A stretch of 64,000 nucleotides of DNA from Marinihelvus sp963695135 (GCA_963695135.1 CAVOGA010000003.1:558001-622000); one strand, 5' to 3'. Positions 39,203 through 47,751 are shown, counted from the stretch's first letter. The notes: generated by a model from the letters alone, not told the origin. Made by a program: numbers and translations.

Positions 39203-40171
39203 ATGGTGCTTAAGCTAGCAACGACCCCCAGGCATGTTCGCCAGGTCAGAAAGCTGGCCCGCTCCGTGGAACTGCAGCCAAGCGTCAGGCAGCGGCGCCC
39301 GGCGCCGGGCAGTCCCGCGCTGATCAGCGTGATCCGCAACGAGCTGCCGCGGCTTGCAGCCTTCCTGGCCCATTACCGTTCCCTGGGGGTTCGCAATTTC
39401 CTGTTCCTGGACAACAACTCGGTGGACGGGTCCACGGATTTCCTCGCGGCACAGGACGATTGCAGCGTGTTTCCGGCCAGGGAACCGTTCAGCTGGCAGC
39501 AGAAACAGGCCTGGATCCAAACGCTGATCCAGCTCCATGACCCGGCGGGCTGGTACCTGGTGGTGGACGCGGACGAAAAGCTGGTATTCGACCAGTGCGA
39601 ACAGCGCACGATTGACGACCTGGTGGAATGGCTGGAACGCCACGACCTGAAGCGCGCACGGGCCCTGCTGATCGACCTCTATCCACGCGGGCCGCTGCTC
39701 GCAGCGAATGGTTCGGACCCGGAGGATCCGCATTGCTGGTTCGACACGGCAGGCTATATCGACCGGCGTAAACGCCATATGCCCTCGGTCACCGGGGGGC
39801 CGCGCTACCGGGCCTTTCAGTCCGCGGGCCGTCCGCTGGACCCGGAGCTGACCAAATTCCCGCTGTTCCGCGCCGCGCCGGGGGACATCATGTCCAACCC
39901 CCATCATCACTACCCTTTTGCTGACAATTTTCCCTCACCCCGGCTGCTGGGTTTGCTGCATGAGAAGTTCGACAAGGACTTTGCGCAACGGGTCGCGGTT
40001 GCGGTCAGTGAGGGTCAGTACTGGAACGGTAGCGCGGAATACCGCGCCTATGCGGCTGCGCTGGAGGCCAATCCTTCACTGACGCTGTGGAACGACAACA
40101 GCAGGGCCTATGAAAACAGCGCTGACCTGGTGACCTCAGGCCTGATTGAACCGGTCAATTGGCCGGATTAG
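39203..40171 (+). CDS. Glycosyltransferase, Glyco_tranf_2_4-like
   Basis: A 322-residue protein from the ATG giving MVLKLATTPRHVRQV. An upstream in-frame ATG at 39146 exists, but a TATAAT at 39191-39196 sits immediately before the chosen start. The domain begins ALISVIRNELPRLAAFLAHY, followed by FLFLDNNSVDGSTDFL and GWYLVVDADEKLVFDQ, matching the GT-A nucleotide-binding pattern of the Glyco_tranf_2_4 family. It closely resembles the C-terminal half of the 35440-37545 product. The end overlaps the convergent Rieske gene by 17 bp. Sugar and acceptor unknown. Confidence 0.82.
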   Translation: MVLKLATTPRHVRQVRKLARSVELQPSVRQRRPAPGSPALISVIRNELPRLAAFLAHYRSLGVRNFLFLDNNSVDGSTDFLAAQDDCSVFPAREPFSWQQKQAWIQTLIQLHDPAGWYLVVDADEKLVFDQCEQRTIDDLVEWLERHDLKRARALLIDLYPRGPLLAANGSDPEDPHCWFDTAGYIDRRKRHMPSVTGGPRYRAFQSAGRPLDPELTKFPLFRAAPGDIMSNPHHHYPFADNFPSPRLLGLLHEKFDKDFAQRVAVAVSEGQYWNGSAEYRAYAAALEANPSLTLWNDNSRAYENSADLVTSGLIEPVNWPD

Positions 40172-40505
40172 CCCGGGGCAAAGGCAGGCGCACTTCGATC
40201 CACTGCGCTGCGATGCGCACATCCCAGCAGGCAACGGCGCCCGATGCGGGCGGTGACAGCGCCCGCCCGGTACGCAGACAGAACCGTGCGCCATGGCGCG
40301 GGCAGAACACCTGCCCGGCCTGCACCGGACCCGCTGACAGGCGCGTGTGCTCGTGCGTGCAGCGGTCGTCCAGCGCCCGCAGGACGCCGGCGTCATTGAA
40401 AACCGCGAGCGGCCGGCCGTTGACCTCGCCGGCAAACACCTGCCCCGGCGCCAGGTCAGCTGCCGGGCAAATGCGCACCCAGCCCGTCGTGCCGGAGCTA
40501 TTCAA
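40155..40505 (-). CDS. Rieske [2Fe-2S] ferredoxin-like protein
   Basis: A 116-residue protein with both halves of a Rieske cluster site: CTHEHTRLS (Cys-X-His) and CPRHGARFC (Cys-X-X-His) 15-20 residues apart. The rest follows the small Rieske fold of NirD-like or dioxygenase-ferredoxin proteins (VRICPAADLAPGQVF at the start). It would carry electrons in the cytoplasm. It is the last gene of the suf operon direction, 9 bp after sufS. Association with the suf genes in several gammaproteobacteria is known, but its partner is not. Confidence 0.88.
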   Translation of the reverse strand: MNSSGTTGWVRICPAADLAPGQVFAGEVNGRPLAVFNDAGVLRALDDRCTHEHTRLSAGPVQAGQVFCPRHGARFCLRTGRALSPPASGAVACWDVRIAAQWIEVRLPLPRANPAN

Positions 40506-40514
40506 TCACGCGGC

Positions 40515-41765
40515 TCAGACAAACATGGCCCGGGTTTTTTCCAGCGCCTCCACCAGCGTGTCCAGTTCCCCGACCGTGTTGTAGACCCCCAGGGACGCAC
40601 GCGCGGTGGCTGGCAGCCCGAGATCAGCAATGGCCGGCATGGCGCAATGGTGACCGGTCCGTATGGCAACGCCGTGATGGTCAATGATGGTCCCGATATC
40701 GTGCGGGTGGATGCCATCAATGACAAAAGACAACACGCCGGCCTTGTGCGGCGCGGTTCCCACGATGCGCAGACCCGGCACCGTCTCCAGGCGCTCCGTG
40801 CCCGCCCGCAGAAGCTCGGCCTCGTGCGCGGCGACCTGCTCCATGCCCAGGGAATCCAGGTATTCGGCGGCGGCGCCCAGCCCGATCGCACCGGCGATGT
40901 TCGGGGTTCCGGCCTCGAACTTGCCGGGCGGGTCGTTGTACTCGGTGGCTTCGAAACTGACCTTGCGAATCATCTCGCCGCCACCCTGGTAGGGCTCCAT
41001 GGCATCCAGCACCGCGTAGGGCGCCCACAGCCCGCCGATGCCGGTCGGGCCGTACATCTTGTGTCCGGAGAAACAGAAAAAGGTGCAACCCAGGGCCTGC
41101 ACATCCACCGCCTGGTGCGGCAGGGCCTGCGCGCCGTCCACGAGCACGGGAATATCCATGGCGCCGGCAGCGGCGCAAATCTCCTGCACGGGATTCACAG
41201 TGCCCAGCGCATTGGACACCATCACAATGCCCACGAGCTTGACCCGGTCGGTCAGCAGCTCGCCAAAGGCCTGCATGTCCAGTACACCCCGCTCATCAAA
41301 CGGAATGGTCTTGAGCACGGCGCCGGTCTGCTCACAGAGCATCTGCCAGGGCACGATATTGGAGTGATGCTCCATGCGCGATACGAGTATCTCGTCGCCC
41401 GGCGCCAGCTGCGGGCGCAGATAGGCCTGCGCCACCAGGTTGATCGACTCGGTGGTGCCGCGGGTAAAGACCACTTCCCGCTCCGCCGGCGCATTGATGA
41501 ACCGCGCGATCCTCGCCCGCGCCGACTCGTAGAGATCGGTGGCCTCCTGGCTCAGCGTGTGTACGCCGCGGTGGATGTTCGCGTTGTGCTCGCGGTAGAA
41601 GCGATCCACCGCCTCGATCACGGCCAGCGGTCGCTGCGCGGATGCCGCGGTGTCCAGGTAAACCAGCGGCTTACCATGCACGGTGCGCCGGAGGATGGGA
41701 AAATCCGCGCGCACCCGCTCAATATCAAGCCGGGGCACTGCAAGCGGGCTGGAAAGCTGGCTCAT
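40515..41765 (-). CDS. sufS: Cysteine desulfurase SufS
   Basis: A 416-residue PLP-dependent class V aminotransferase-fold enzyme. The PLP lysine is in FCFSGHKMYGPTGIGGL (about residue 230). The active cysteine lies in the loop RTGHHCAMPA (about residue 370), with the short form of the loop typical of group II desulfurases. It releases sulfur from cysteine for Fe-S assembly. It overlaps sufD by 4 bp and precedes the Rieske gene. The SufE or SufU acceptor gene is not in the window. Confidence 0.97.
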   Translation of the reverse strand: MSQLSSPLAVPRLDIERVRADFPILRRTVHGKPLVYLDTAASAQRPLAVIEAVDRFYREHNANIHRGVHTLSQEATDLYESARARIARFINAPAEREVVFTRGTTESINLVAQAYLRPQLAPGDEILVSRMEHHSNIVPWQMLCEQTGAVLKTIPFDERGVLDMQAFGELLTDRVKLVGIVMVSNALGTVNPVQEICAAAGAMDIPVLVDGAQALPHQAVDVQALGCTFFCFSGHKMYGPTGIGGLWAPYAVLDAMEPYQGGGEMIRKVSFEATEYNDPPGKFEAGTPNIAGAIGLGAAAEYLDSLGMEQVAAHEAELLRAGTERLETVPGLRIVGTAPHKAGVLSFVIDGIHPHDIGTIIDHHGVAIRTGHHCAMPAIADLGLPATARASLGVYNTVGELDTLVEALEKTRAMFV

Positions 41766-43042
41766 ATGCGTTGCTCCAGGGTGGCATCCAGGCGCTGGAA
41801 GAATGCCGTTCGCGCCGCCTCATTGCTGATCGCCTCCACCACCGAACGGCAAAAGGCCCCGGTCAGCATGCGGCGCGCAGTCTGCGCATCAATGCCGCGG
41901 CTGCGCAGGTAGAACACCGCGGTTTCGTCCAGCTGCCCGACCGTGGCGCCGTGACTGGCGATGACCTCGTCGGCTTCGATCACCAGCTCAGGCTTGGTGT
42001 CCACTTCCGCATCCCGGGACAACAACAGATTGGCATTGGACTGGTGTGCCTCGCTGTCATCCGCGCCCGGCAGCACGTGGACACGTCCGCTGAACACGGC
42101 GCGGGATTGACCGTTGAGCACGCCGCGGAAGGTCTGGTCGCTGCGGCAGCCGGGCGCCTCGTGGCGCACGTTCAGGTGATGATCCACGTGCGCCGCGCCG
42201 TCGGTCAGGTAGGCGCCGAGCAGCGCACAGGAAGCGCCGCGATCCGCCAGGGCTACTTCCAGGTCATAGCGCGCCAATCCGGCGCCCAGGTCGATGCTGG
42301 CCTGCTCGAAGCGGCTGTCCGCCGCCTGGGTCACGGCCATGGCGCTGATCAGCCAGGCGTCCTTGCGGTTGTCCTGCAGACGGGCGTGGGTCAGGTTGCT
42401 GCCCGCCGCCAATGCGACCTGGGTGACCAGGTTAAGCGCCTGGTCCAGGCGCTGATGTTCGATCCAGTCCAGTCGGGCGCCCTTGCCCAGCTGGATCAAC
42501 ACCCTGCTGTTAAACAGTGCGGGCGTGTCGCCCGCCGTATTGCGCCACTCGGCAACCAGGCTTCCGGCATCGACGCCATCGCTGACCCGGATGACCGCGC
42601 CGTGGGCCAGCGTTGCCGTGTTGAGGGCCAGCATGGCATCGGTAGCGTGTTCGGCATCCAGCGCCTCGAGCTGCGCCTGGAGCGTGCCGTCATCCGCCGC
42701 AAGCGCCCGGTCCAGGCTGACAATCTCGACGCCTGCCGGCAGTTCGCCAGGGACGCCCTGCAAGGCGCCGTCGGCAAAGATGAGACGCCGGGCCCCGTCA
42801 ATGTCCAGGAACGCTTCCCTGTCGGTCTCTTTGCCCGGTATGCCCAGACCCCGGACGGCTTTGCCGAGTCCATCCAGCGGCGTGTATTTCCATGCCTCGA
42901 GGCGCTTGTGGGGCAGGCCGTGATGCGTGAATTGCTCACGCCCGCGGCTGCGCAGCGTCATCGCCCAGTCAGGCAGCGCCGGCTCCAGGCCGGAGCCGTC
43001 CGCCGTGGCCAACTGACCCAGTGATTCGACCAGGGTGCTCAT
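41762..43042 (-). CDS. sufD: Fe-S cluster assembly protein SufD
   Basis: A 426-residue SufD, start taken at MSTLVESLGQLATADG, where it overlaps sufC by 4 bp. The beta-helix core holds HHLNVRHEAPGCRSDQTFRG, SRAVFSGRVHVLPGADDSEAHQSN, LLLSRDAEVDTKPELVIEADEV and SHGATVGQLDETAVFYLRSRG, which align with the SufB/SufD core domain. SufD forms the SufBC2D scaffold complex with SufB and the ATPase SufC. The gene order BCDS is the usual one, and the spacing suggests tight translational coupling. Confidence 0.95.
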   Translation of the reverse strand: MSTLVESLGQLATADGSGLEPALPDWAMTLRSRGREQFTHHGLPHKRLEAWKYTPLDGLGKAVRGLGIPGKETDREAFLDIDGARRLIFADGALQGVPGELPAGVEIVSLDRALAADDGTLQAQLEALDAEHATDAMLALNTATLAHGAVIRVSDGVDAGSLVAEWRNTAGDTPALFNSRVLIQLGKGARLDWIEHQRLDQALNLVTQVALAAGSNLTHARLQDNRKDAWLISAMAVTQAADSRFEQASIDLGAGLARYDLEVALADRGASCALLGAYLTDGAAHVDHHLNVRHEAPGCRSDQTFRGVLNGQSRAVFSGRVHVLPGADDSEAHQSNANLLLSRDAEVDTKPELVIEADEVIASHGATVGQLDETAVFYLRSRGIDAQTARRMLTGAFCRSVVEAISNEAARTAFFQRLDATLEQRI

Positions 43043-43809
43043 GATGCTTCGGCAACCTCGACAATGCCGCCTTCTTCCAGCCACGCATAGCCTTCTTCCT
43101 CGAGCCGCAGCGCCAGGTCCGGACCACCACTGGTGACGATGCGTCCGCCCGCCAGCACGTGCACGTGGTCCGGCTTGATGTAGTCCAGCAGGCGCTGGTA
43201 ATGCGTGACCAGGATCATGGCCCGATCCGGGCTGCGCAAGCGGTTAACGCCCTCGGCCACGGTCTTGAGCGCGTCGATATCCAGCCCCGAGTCGGTTTCA
43301 TCAAGGATCGCCAATTTGGGTTCCAGCACCGCCATCTGGAAAATCTCGTTGCGCTTTTTCTCGCCACCGGAGAAACCTTCGTTCACCGCCCGGTGCAGCA
43401 GCTCTTCGCCGATGTGCAGCACCTGCAGCTTCTCGCGCACCAGGCGCAGGAACGCCACCGAGTCGAGCTCCTCCTCACCGCGATACTTGCGCTGCGCGTT
43501 CAGTGCGGCGCGCAGGAAATAGGTGTTGTTGACCCCCGGAATTTCCACCGGGTACTGGAAGGCCAGGAAGATCCCCTCGCAGGCCCGTTCTTCCGGCTCC
43601 AGCTCGAGGAGATTCTTGCCCATGTACTCGACGCTGCCCTCGGTCACTTCGTAACCTTCGCGTCCCGCCAGAACGTTTCCGAGGGTGCTTTTACCGGAAC
43701 CATTGGGGCCCATGATGGCGTGAATCTCGCCCGCCTTGACCTCCAGGTCGAGTCCGCGGAGGATGGTTTTTCCTTCAACACCTGCGTGTAAATTTTTGAT
43801 ATTAATCAT
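43039..43809 (-). CDS. sufC: Fe-S cluster assembly ATPase SufC
   Basis: A 256-residue ABC-type ATPase: Walker A IMGPNGSGKSTLGNVLAG, a Q-loop in LAFQYPVEIPGV, signature GFSGGEKKRNEI and Walker B LAILDETDSGLDID. SufC hydrolyses ATP to drive conformational change of the SufBCD scaffold. It overlaps sufD by 4 bp. An AT-rich spacer of 88 bp separates it from sufB, in contrast to the tight spacing elsewhere in the operon. Confidence 0.98.
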   Translation of the reverse strand: MINIKNLHAGVEGKTILRGLDLEVKAGEIHAIMGPNGSGKSTLGNVLAGREGYEVTEGSVEYMGKNLLELEPEERACEGIFLAFQYPVEIPGVNNTYFLRAALNAQRKYRGEEELDSVAFLRLVREKLQVLHIGEELLHRAVNEGFSGGEKKRNEIFQMAVLEPKLAILDETDSGLDIDALKTVAEGVNRLRSPDRAMILVTHYQRLLDYIKPDHVHVLAGGRIVTSGGPDLALRLEEEGYAWLEEGGIVEVAEAS

Positions 43810-43869
43810 TTAAACTTTTCCACTTAAAGCAAATTCTTGAGTGACTGGCGCTGAATTTATACGCTATTA

Positions 43870-43895
43870 AATACACGTATATTAATTCGCGTATT
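43870..43895 (-). promoter_or_regulatory. AT-rich inverted repeat in the sufB-sufC spacer
   Basis: AATACACG and CGCGTATT arms (one mismatch) flank a 10-base AT-rich loop, 2 bp after the sufB stop. It could be an RNA hairpin that modulates transcript stability or sufC expression. No T-tract follows it closely on minus. Confidence 0.4.
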
Positions 43896-43897
43896 AT

Positions 43898-45346
43898 TTA
43901 TCCTACTGCGCCCTCGAGACTGATCTCGAGCAGCGCCTTGGCTTCAACGGCAAATTCCATGGGCAGTTCCTTGAACACCTGCTTGCAGAAACCGTCCACG
44001 ATCATGCTTACCGCATCCTCCTCGCCGAGGCCGCGTTGCAGGCAATAAAACAACTGGTCCTCGCCGATCCGCGAGGTGGTTGCCTCGTGCTCCACCTTGG
44101 CGGTCGGGTTCTGTACTTCGATGTAGGGAAAGGTGTGCGCGCCGCAACGCTTGCCGATCAGCATCGAGTCGCACTGGGTGAAGTTGCGCGCGTTTTCGGC
44201 GCCCTTGCCGATCTTGACCAGCCCCCGGTAGGCGTTCTGCCCCCGCCCTGCGGAGATGCCCTTGGAAATGATCGTGCTGCGCGTGTTCTTGCCCAGGTGA
44301 ATCATCTTCGTACCGGTGTCGGCCTGCTGACGGTTGTTGGTCAGGGCCACGGAATAAAATTCACCGACCGAGTTGTCGCCGCTGAGCACGCAGCTCGGGT
44401 ATTTCCAGGTAATCGCCGAGCCGGTCTCCACCTGGGTCCAGGAAATCCGTGAGTTATCGCCGCGGCAGTCGCCGCGCTTGGTGACAAAATTGTAGATTCC
44501 GCCCTTGCCGTCCTCGTCACCGGGATACCAGTTCTGCACCGTTGAATACTTGATTTCGGCCCCTTCCATGGCCACCAGCTCCACGACCGCGGCATGCAGC
44601 TGGTTCTCGTCCCGCATCGGTGCGGTGCAACCTTCCAGGTAGCTCACGTAGGCGCCTTCATCGGCAATCACCAGGGTACGTTCGAACTGGCCGGTCTCCG
44701 CGGCATTGATGCGGAAGTAGGTGCTCAATTCCATGGGGCAACGAACCCCCTTGGGCACGTACACAAAACTGCCGTCGGAAAACACGGCGGAATTGAGCGC
44801 CGCGAAATAATTGTCGTGTTGCGGGACCACCGAGCCGAGGTATTTGCGGACAAGCTCCGGGTGCTCGCGGGCCGCCTCGGAAAAAGAGCAGAAAATGACG
44901 CCGGCCTTCTCCAGCTCTTTTTTGAAGGTGGTGCCTACCGAGACCGAGTCAAAAACCGCGTCGACGGCGACACCGGCCAGCCGGGCGCGCTCGTGCAGGG
45001 GCACGCCGAGCTTGTCGTAGGTCTCAAGCAGCTTCGGATCAACCTCGTCCAGGGACTGGGGGCGGTCCTTGTCCGACTTGGGCGCGGAGAAGTAGGAAAT
45101 CGACTGCAGATCGATCGACTCGATGTTCAGGTGGGCCCAGTGGGGTTCGCTCATCTTGAGGAATTTGCGGTAGGCCCGCAGGCGCCACTCGAGCAGCCAT
45201 TCCGGCTCCTGCTTGCGGGCGGAGATGGCCCGGATCACGTCCTCATTCAGCCCCGGGGGCAGCGAATCCGCCTCGATGTCGGTGATGAATCCGTGCTTGT
45301 AACGCCCTTCCAGGTGTTTCTCGACGGTGCGGTTGCTGGTGCTCAT
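43898..45346 (-). CDS. sufB: Fe-S cluster assembly protein SufB
   Basis: A 482-residue SufB. Typical blocks are SYFSAPKSDKD, LGSVVPQHDNYFAALNSAVF, SDGSFVYVPKGVRCPMELST, YFRINAAETGQFERTLVIAD, YSTVQNWYPGD and NFVTKRGDCRGDNSRISWTQ. CDSMLIGKRCGAHTFPYIEVQ follows. It scaffolds nascent Fe-S clusters with SufC and SufD. It starts 32 bp after the regulator gene, so the operon likely runs regulator-sufB-C-D-S-Rieske from the operator at 45864-45882. Confidence 0.97.
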   Translation of the reverse strand: MSTSNRTVEKHLEGRYKHGFITDIEADSLPPGLNEDVIRAISARKQEPEWLLEWRLRAYRKFLKMSEPHWAHLNIESIDLQSISYFSAPKSDKDRPQSLDEVDPKLLETYDKLGVPLHERARLAGVAVDAVFDSVSVGTTFKKELEKAGVIFCSFSEAAREHPELVRKYLGSVVPQHDNYFAALNSAVFSDGSFVYVPKGVRCPMELSTYFRINAAETGQFERTLVIADEGAYVSYLEGCTAPMRDENQLHAAVVELVAMEGAEIKYSTVQNWYPGDEDGKGGIYNFVTKRGDCRGDNSRISWTQVETGSAITWKYPSCVLSGDNSVGEFYSVALTNNRQQADTGTKMIHLGKNTRSTIISKGISAGRGQNAYRGLVKIGKGAENARNFTQCDSMLIGKRCGAHTFPYIEVQNPTAKVEHEATTSRIGEDQLFYCLQRGLGEEDAVSMIVDGFCKQVFKELPMEFAVEAKALLEISLEGAVG

Positions 45347-45378
45347 AGGTGTTCCTCGAAAACGTCAGGCGGGACCTG

Positions 45379-45834
45379 TCATGCATTCAGGGTGGCGATT
45401 CGCAATCCCGCGTGGCCACCCCTGGCCCACTCGGAAGGGCGGCTCATGTCCGCCAGGCTGATGTTCTGCAGCGCGCCGGCGACAGCCTGGCTGACCTTCT
45501 GCCAGTTGTCCCGGGCGCTGCAATTGGCCTCCACGGAGCAGAGGCCCTCGTGAACGCTGCACTCGGTCATGGCGATGGGACCCTCCATGGCGCTGATCAC
45601 CTCCGCCACGCTGACACCATCGGCAGCCGCGGCGGCGCGGTATCCGCCGCTGGCGCCGCGCTGGGAGCTGACCAGGCCCGACCGGCAAAGGGTCTTCAAC
45701 ACCTTGCTGACCGTGGGCAGCTCAAGGCCGCAGCGTTCCGCAAGCGCCTGGGCGCTCAACACGCTGCCATGGCTGGCGCACAGTTCCACCATGACAAGAA
45801 TGGCGTAGTCGGTCAGTTTGCTGATTCGCAGCAC
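45379..45834 (-). CDS. Rrf2-family SUF system regulator
   Basis: A 151-residue Rrf2 regulator. The winged helix spans LTDYAILVMVELCASHG, QALAERCGLELPTVSKVLKTL and SQRGASGGYRA. Three Cys (92, 99, 105) in the CSVHEGLCSVEANC loop are expected to hold a [2Fe-2S] cluster, as in IscR. It is the first gene of the suf operon and lies beside palindromic sites that probably serve autoregulation. Proteobacterial SUF regulators of this kind repress the operon when clusters are adequate. Confidence 0.93.
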   Translation of the reverse strand: MLRISKLTDYAILVMVELCASHGSVLSAQALAERCGLELPTVSKVLKTLCRSGLVSSQRGASGGYRAAAAADGVSVAEVISAMEGPIAMTECSVHEGLCSVEANCSARDNWQKVSQAVAGALQNISLADMSRPSEWARGGHAGLRIATLNA

Positions 45835-45863
45835 CGGGGCGCTCCACGTGGTTAATGTCTATA

Positions 45864-45882
45864 TGGTACCAAATCGGTACCA
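45864..45882. promoter_or_regulatory. Candidate operator of the suf operon
   Basis: Two GGTACC hexamers start 11 bp apart (45865 and 45876), one helical turn, each extended toward TGGTACCA. They lie 30-48 bp upstream of the regulator start codon and overlap the expected promoter, where TATAGA follows on minus. This fits binding of the Rrf2 dimer, by inference. Confidence 0.5.
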
Positions 45883-45989
45883 ATTAAACCCGCAGCAATT
45901 CACGCAACCGCACAGCGGGCGGCAAGCCCGGCCCGGATGGCCCGAAGGATGCCCCAAAGCGCCCCGGTGGAAACGCTACAATGCGCTGC

Positions 45990-46982
45990 ATGGATAAGCC
46001 GGACAAAAGCATCAACGGGGTCGACCAGCGCTGGACGCAGGGTATCGCCTGGGCACAGGCGCAACTCGGCATCAGTGCCTGCCAGGCCCGGCCCGTTGCC
46101 GGAGACGCGAGTTTCCGTCGCTACCTGCGCCTGGCTGACGCATCGCGCAGCTGGATTCTCATGGACGCGCCACCGGAGCGGGAGTCCAGCGAGCCGTTCG
46201 TGGACATCACCGGGCGCCTGCGCGCCGCAGGCTTGCATGCGCCGCGGCTGGAGGCCGTCGACCTTGAACAGGGCTATCTGCTGCTTGAAGACCTGGGAGA
46301 CCGGTTGTTCCGCGACCTGATCAACCGCGACTCCGCGGACCGCTGGTTCCCCGAACTGTTTGACGTGCTGGCGGGCTTTGCCGGGCGCGTGGAAACCGGC
46401 AGCCTGCCCGCTTACTCGCGCAAAAGGCTGCAGGACGAACTGGAGCTGTTCCCGGAATGGTATCTGCGCCGGCACAAGGGACTGCAGATTGACTGCACGT
46501 TCTTCGATTACTGGGAGTCCCTGTGCACGGACCTGCTCGTCTCGGCGGAGACGCAGCGCCAGGTCTTTGTCCACCGGGATTTTCACTCCTGCAACCTGTT
46601 GCTGGCCCCGGACGACACGATCGGCATCATTGATTACCAGGATGCCGTAACCGGGCCGCTGAGCTATGACCTCGCTTCCCTGCTGTGGGACCGCTACCTG
46701 CCCTGGCCTCGCGACCGGCTGGAATCGTGGATGGAAACCTTCCGGGAACGGGTGACGCCGGAAACGCCCGCGGCGGTCTGGCAACGACAGGTCGACTGGA
46801 TGGGCTTGCAACGTAATCTGAAAATCGTCGGAATTTTCGCGCGTCTCCACTACCGGGACGGTAAATCCGGGTACCTGGAAATGATCCCGCGTTTCTGGGG
46901 CTACCTGGCGGACGTCCTGCCGCGCTATCCCCGCTTTGAGCCTTTCCTGGAACAGCTGGAGCAGTTGCAATGCGCGCCATGA
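45990..46982 (+). CDS. amgK: N-acetylmuramate/N-acetylglucosamine kinase AmgK
   Basis: A 330-residue kinase of the aminoglycoside phosphotransferase fold. The catalytic segment VHRDFHSCNLLL and the metal-binding IIDYQDAVTGPLSYDLASLL are both present, and the early ATP-binding lid is PVAGDASFRRYLRL. The next gene, murU, begins 13 bp before its stop. Pairing of AmgK with MurU, known from Pseudomonas, phosphorylates salvaged MurNAc at the anomeric carbon. The in-frame ATG at 45981 overlaps a TACAAT -10-like hexamer, so the ATG at 45990 is preferred. Confidence 0.9.
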   Translation: MDKPDKSINGVDQRWTQGIAWAQAQLGISACQARPVAGDASFRRYLRLADASRSWILMDAPPERESSEPFVDITGRLRAAGLHAPRLEAVDLEQGYLLLEDLGDRLFRDLINRDSADRWFPELFDVLAGFAGRVETGSLPAYSRKRLQDELELFPEWYLRRHKGLQIDCTFFDYWESLCTDLLVSAETQRQVFVHRDFHSCNLLLAPDDTIGIIDYQDAVTGPLSYDLASLLWDRYLPWPRDRLESWMETFRERVTPETPAAVWQRQVDWMGLQRNLKIVGIFARLHYRDGKSGYLEMIPRFWGYLADVLPRYPRFEPFLEQLEQLQCAP

Positions 46983-47638
46983 TCCTCGCTGCGGGCCGCG
47001 GGGCGCGGCTGCGCCCCCTGACCGACAGCACGCCCAAGCCGCTGATCGAGGTTGGCGGCAAACCGCTGATTGAGCACCACCTGGAAAACCTTGCCGCTGC
47101 CGGCTTTCACGAGGTGATCATCAATACCGGCCACCTGGGAGAACAGTTGCCTGCGGCCCTGGGCAACGGGGAGCGCTGGGGGGTGCGGATTCGTTACTCC
47201 GAAGAACCGCCGGAGGCGCTGGAAACCGGCGGCGGTATCTTCCAGGCCCTGCCGCTGCTCGGCCCGGCGCCCTTCGCGGTGATCAGCGGCGATGTCTGGT
47301 CCGACTACCCACTGGGGCGCTTGCGCAACGTCAAGTGCGACCACGCCCACCTGGTCATGGTGCCGAATCCCTCGCACCACCCGGAAGGAGACCTGGCGCT
47401 GCGGCACGGCCGCCTGAGGAGCACCGGCGACGACCGGGTAACCTTCAGCGGGATCGCGGTTTACCATCCGCGCTTCTTTGCAAACGCCAGTCCCGGGCGC
47501 TGGCGCATCACCGCCCTGCTCAAGGAAACCGCGGACCGGCACCTGGTAACCGGCGAGCTTTACCACGGCGCCTGGTTCGACTCGGGCACCCCGGAACGCC
47601 TCCAGGCCCTGCGCGACGCCCTCGACCGTTGCCGCTAA
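46970..47638 (+). CDS. murU: MurNAc-1-phosphate uridylyltransferase MurU
   Basis: A 222-residue nucleotidyltransferase with the signature AAGRGARLRPLTDSTPKPL and the metal-binding Asp in FAVISGDVWSDYPL. The overlap with amgK (13 bp) and size match MurU, which converts MurNAc-1-P to UDP-MurNAc. Together with AmgK it bypasses MurA/MurB during cell-wall recycling, which in Pseudomonas reduces fosfomycin sensitivity. The upstream phosphatase MupP is not in the window. Confidence 0.92.
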   Translation: MRAMILAAGRGARLRPLTDSTPKPLIEVGGKPLIEHHLENLAAAGFHEVIINTGHLGEQLPAALGNGERWGVRIRYSEEPPEALETGGGIFQALPLLGPAPFAVISGDVWSDYPLGRLRNVKCDHAHLVMVPNPSHHPEGDLALRHGRLRSTGDDRVTFSGIAVYHPRFFANASPGRWRITALLKETADRHLVTGELYHGAWFDSGTPERLQALRDALDRCR

Positions 47639-47722
47639 AGGCCGCGGCTGCTCCGCCGGGCGCGCCCGGCGGTCCAGGTCGTCCACCGGGCTCAACGTCT
47701 TTCTGAAACCGCCGGTCAATGT

Positions 47723-47751
47723 TTGTGTTTAGTGTTGTACTGTGGTATAAC
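47723..47751 (+). promoter_or_regulatory. Sigma-70-type promoter before the lipoprotein gene
   Basis: TTGTGT at 47723-47728 and TATAAC at 47746-47751 are separated by exactly 17 bp, close to the housekeeping consensus. The lipoprotein ATG follows 43 bp later with AAAGGAAA as ribosome-binding site. Confidence 0.65.

Noticed and set aside
35440..40171. A Wzx/Wzy polysaccharide export locus
   Set aside because: No flippase, polymerase, export or Wzz gene is present, only transferases and a sulfotransferase.
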